A model generated the notes under the pieces. The model was not told where the DNA came from. It ran no database searches and saw only the letters and a list, made by a program, of their open reading frames with translations. Both the position numbers and the translations under genes were made by a program. A stretch of 64,000 nucleotides of DNA, from the NCBI RefSeq assembly GCF_000367365.1, contig NZ_BARF01000069.1, positions 1-64,000 on the forward strand, given 5' to 3'. This DNA is from Streptomyces prunicolor NBRC 13075 (GTDB taxonomy: Bacteria; Actinomycetota; Actinomycetes; Streptomycetales; Streptomycetaceae). This document shows, piece after piece, positions 62,101 through 64,000 of this stretch. Positions within the stretch are counted from its first letter, which is position 1; every line of letters begins with the position of its first letter.

Positions 62101-64000
62101 GGCGTCCGCGGCGGCCTTCGCCTGCTCGTTGGCGGCCTGGGCGGCGGCCGTACGGAAGGCCGCCTTCGACGCGGCGGCCTGTGTCACGGCACGGGCGGCG
62201 ATGGTCGCGCTGTCACCGGCGGCCGCCTTCGTCGCGGCGTACGCGGTGTCGCCGGCCTTGGACAGCGCGTCCAGCGCGGCCGACGCGGCCATCGTGACCT
62301 GTGCCTTCTGCTGTCCGACCAGCAGACCGCGGCCGCGTGGCGCACCCGCCTGGTCGGCGATGCCGTAGGCGGCCTGTTCGGCGGTGTCCGTGTCGGTGGC
62401 GGACTTCTTCGCCGCGGTGGCCTGGGCCTTCAGCAGGTCGAGCTGCTTCTTCGCCGCCGTCTGGGCGTCCGTGACGCCCTTCTTCGCCTTGTCGAACTGG
62501 GCCGTGGTCGGGTAGTCCAGATCGCCGGTGCCGTTGTGGCCCGACGGCGTCATGTCGAACTTCTGCGGGTCGGTGCCCTTGCAGTCCCACATCCGTGCGT
62601 CACGGCCGTTGTCGTACGTCGCGAGGTCCAGGCAGTTGCCGGTGCCCGGGTTGTACAGACGGGTGGTCGCGTGGGTGTTGTACTCCCACTTCTGGGCGGC
62701 GCCGGTGGTGCACGTGGCGAGTTGCAGCGCGGTGCCGTTCACGATGCCCGTGCCCTTTACCTCCAGGCACTTGCCGGAGTTGACGTTGACGAACGTGGTG
62801 CCGCTGATCTGCCACTTCTGGCCCACGCTGCCGTTGCAGGTGTAGATCTGCACCGGCGTGCCGTTGTCCTTCTTGCCGCCCGCAGCCTCCAGGCACTTGT
62901 CGGAGGAGCCGTGCGCGTGCACGATCATCGGGCTGTCGCCGATCCAGCCGGGGCCGCCGGCCGACCAGTAGTCCTGCCAGCGGGCCAGCCGGTCGGCGAT
63001 CCACGACTGACCGAGCATCACGCCCAGCGCCTTGGAACCGGCCGCGAGGGCCTTGGTCGCGTCGCGGTTGGCGTCCAGGATCTTGTTGCGCTGCGCGGCC
63101 TGGCCGGCGATCTCCTGCTGCCACTCGCCGGACGCGGCGGCGACCTCCTTGCCGAGCACCTTGTTCGGGTCGACGGGGGTGCGCCAGGCACAGGCGGCGA
63201 ACCGGCTCTTGAGGTCCTCCACGGCGATGCGGTACTCGACGCTGCCCGGTTCGGGAGCGGTACGCGCGAAGCCGCCGGAGGAGAGGAAGAGACGGGCGTT
63301 GTCCGCGCCGGTCGGCTCCGGGTCCCAGTCGACCAGATCCTCCCAGGCGCGGTGTTCGGCGTACGCCTGCTGCCATTGCTGACCGGGGAGCGTGGGGTCG
63401 GGATCGGCGCCGTACAGCGGGGTGCCGAGGTTCTTCACGGCCTGGACGGTGCTGTCGTCGGCCTTCGGGGTCGGGTCCGCGTAGAAGTCGTCCTCCTGCT
63501 TCCAGAACTGGTCCGCGACCCACTTGTCCAGGCCGGTCTGGGCGAAGAAGCCCGGGCCGGTACCGGTGGTTCCCGGCGGCCAGTGGAACCCGGTCTCGGT
63601 GAAGCCACCGGGGGTACTCAGCCCGGCCAGTGGCTTCTTCCACTCGTCGACGTACGCGCCCAGCGCGTCGCCCTCCTTGTCCGCGGCGTCCTTGTCCTTG
63701 TCGAACGCCGTCGAGAGCGGGGTCGTGTTCCAGTAGGCCCGGTCGGCCGCGGTGTGCAGCTTGTCCGGCGTCTGGTTGAGCCCGTCCTGCGCGGTGCCGA
63801 ACATGGCCGGACCGCCGAGGCGCAGGGCACCGGTCAACAGGCACTGGTCCTGGCGCAGTTGTTCGGCGGCGGCCCCGTCGAAGCCGTCGTAGCTGTCGGC
63901 GACGAGGCCGCTGTCGACGGTCCGCCGCTCGGGCAGTTCCGGGTGTCCGGCGACTGTGGCCAGTACGGCGAGCGCGAGCATGGGTGGGACGAGGCGCGTG
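59167..64000 (-). CDS. Giant secreted polymorphic toxin with ricin, Hint and RNase A-like CdiA-CT domains (5' partial)
   Basis: At least 1604 residues; the 5' end lies outside the window. ATG 63981 (MLALAVLATVAGHPELP) is visible, but the frame stays open to 64000, so the signal peptide may begin earlier. Numbering from 63981: ricin B lectin trefoil at about 345-480 (repeat QKW motifs, CLEAAG, CLDLAT); Ala-rich coiled coil, about 495-1130; Hint self-splicing-like domain 1326-1468 (start CRANSFPGTTEVVLADG, TPGHRFFVTG block, end VLVHN|C); toxin about 1469-1604 (LAHTLDEHTAG, SLFVDQQTAQQVVDYAL, GYYVQTCYPK), matching the bacterial CdiA-CT RNase A-like fold. Hint would release the toxin; lectin and coiled coil probably aid surface binding or delivery. 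The next gene is its immunity protein. Confidence 0.88.
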   Translation of the reverse strand, partial: TRLVPPMLALAVLATVAGHPELPERRTVDSGLVADSYDGFDGAAAEQLRQDQCLLTGALRLGGPAMFGTAQDGLNQTPDKLHTAADRAYWNTTPLSTAFDKDKDAADKEGDALGAYVDEWKKPLAGLSTPGGFTETGFHWPPGTTGTGPGFFAQTGLDKWVADQFWKQEDDFYADPTPKADDSTVQAVKNLGTPLYGADPDPTLPGQQWQQAYAEHRAWEDLVDWDPEPTGADNARLFLSSGGFARTAPEPGSVEYRIAVEDLKSRFAACAWRTPVDPNKVLGKEVAAASGEWQQEIAGQAAQRNKILDANRDATKALAAGSKALGVMLGQSWIADRLARWQDYWSAGGPGWIGDSPMIVHAHGSSDKCLEAAGGKKDNGTPVQIYTCNGSVGQKWQISGTTFVNVNSGKCLEVKGTGIVNGTALQLATCTTGAAQKWEYNTHATTRLYNPGTGNCLDLATYDNGRDARMWDCKGTDPQKFDMTPSGHNGTGDLDYPTTAQFDKAKKGVTDAQTAAKKQLDLLKAQATAAKKSATDTDTAEQAAYGIADQAGAPRGRGLLVGQQKAQVTMAASAALDALSKAGDTAYAATKAAAGDSATIAARAVTQAAASKAAFRTAAAQAANEQAKAAADAAAVQAQKAKDARDTARAKLAETLRAEGDAKAAAATAHAKRLAAEAEELTAKAEKETAAAKQAEAAQHRTRAEGYATKAKDAQSAAETAEGTARDRRQDAETARDKAKGKRDDAWDAANQANAARAKADAKDAYADAHDSADDAQASRAAANDADKAADDAESASASARSEADAATKAAADADAAATRAEAAAKRARSDADDAQAAKLKADAAVRTATSAAADAIKASQDAAAAARTAVKLADDAEKDAVDAKKQADASEAEAVKAVAGSADAAGHAYTTAQAAEDARNSALQVAAPANDAIQLGSPYLTTDSAAGLVVLSGQSSKTIAEQQQAVAEAHAANAQKAAAQAQSTATAATGDAKAAYTIAAEAAGHAADARTSAKEALGYAADAAKAAADAQSSLSRTIDYDQQATEDATAADKAAGRAEGYAADARDSADQAALDAAAARTAAAEAEQAAKDARAAADRADTEATAAEAAAKDAQKYADSAQQAADEAGRKDANKQVQTGASTGVGGVFSVIDDIKETGQREQLPNECHGLDCNTLVFVVHFDAIVSYYFCVDPDVPATEAGCPAEDTVFIKTLPFKNLTKTVKISAWDVTKDVWKGIYDSIIGDFTGCYHKVNGDGSGSYGDCAWAATWIPLGGPIAKITEAIRAVDAAMRTGVGVSDALKALKALDVDAQTLADIEHSVEVYEEARTACRANSFPGTTEVVLADGNRKALRDVRTGDLLLAADPATGHTRGEPVTRTFRHATADLVDVTLTEGGRLTSTPGHRFFVTGRGWTLASDLRPGDALRGPDGALRVVAALLDRHEAAPRTVYDLTVSGLHTFYAVAGDSPVLVHNCNDLVFDQGEFPGLAHTLDEHTAGVVSVDDAKRLAAAKTEKLGRLTANSLFVDQQTAQQVVDYALANNANRIRTWLRGSARDLDWQGYFGAKNSLGTAYYPPGQGSPVVLGNGFYIKLVRAKGHKAGYYVQTCYPK

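Overview
The window is about 70% G+C, dense, rich in GTG starts, and carries genes diagnostic of Streptomyces: the polarisome/cytoskeletal pair filP-scy, a secreted multidomain chitinase behind a repeated DasR-like operator, a cslA-glxA-cslZ tip-glycan cluster, and nucS instead of MutS/L repair. From memory (not checked by search) most of the gene order, from rpmE to the MarR gene absC and the AIM24 genes, follows the S. coelicolor chromosome core around SCO5359-SCO5408, so this is mainly core chromosome with local accessory insertions and decay.

Layout. 0-6.7 kb: translation and cell-envelope genes (rpmE, prfA, prmC, tsaC, a phosphatase-like protein, a glyA paralogue, a WecA/MraY-type sugar-phosphate transferase). 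6.7-14.8 kb: complete F1Fo ATP synthase operon atpIBEFHAGDC, preceded by a 16-bp match to a Rex (NADH-sensing) operator, with a terminator-like hairpin between atpD and atpC. 14.8-21 kb: DUF2550 membrane protein, chitinase ChiC, decayed LuxR and Phd fragments, corrinoid adenosyltransferase, and an ABC exporter whose divergent TetR partner is broken. 21-28.2 kb: hydroxyacyl-CoA dehydrogenase, STAS protein, a large P-loop membrane protein with a Ser/Thr/Pro tail, nucS, a small Streptomyces-type conserved protein, an LLM flavin oxidoreductase and a Cys/His protein. 28.2-34.4 kb: two tandem paralogous ABC ATPase/permease modules and an MFS/TetR divergon with two operator copies. 34.4-42.4 kb: filP, scy, then methylmalonyl-CoA epimerase, thiolase and meaB (propionyl/methylmalonyl-CoA metabolism). 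42.5-50 kb: an MFS protein, absC, three AIM24-family genes in a row, a 0.6-kb G-rich repeat-like tract, small conserved genes, a P-loop protein and an APH-fold kinase. 50.3-55.1 kb: cslA-glxA and a convergent GH6 lipoprotein. 55.2-58.5 kb: a DUF5937/ArsR regulator, MFS, MarR and DUF3817 genes. 58.5-64 kb: a giant secreted polymorphic toxin (ricin lectin, Ala-rich coiled coil, Hint self-cleaving domain, RNase A-like CdiA-CT toxin) with its immunity gene directly downstream; its 5' end runs off the window.

How they work together. Energy and redox (atp operon with Rex site), polar growth (FilP/Scy cytoskeleton with CslA/GlxA glycan at the tip), chitin use (ChiC), and odd-chain acyl metabolism (mce/thiolase/meaB plus a B12 adenosyltransferase) form the core. 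The most notable accessory system is the toxin-immunity module at the right edge. Other features worth attention are active-site substitutions in the phosphatase (catalytic Cys to Ser) and in the SHMT paralogue (Tyr-Tyr to His-His), the fused and broken ABC/TetR junction, and several short tandem repeats.
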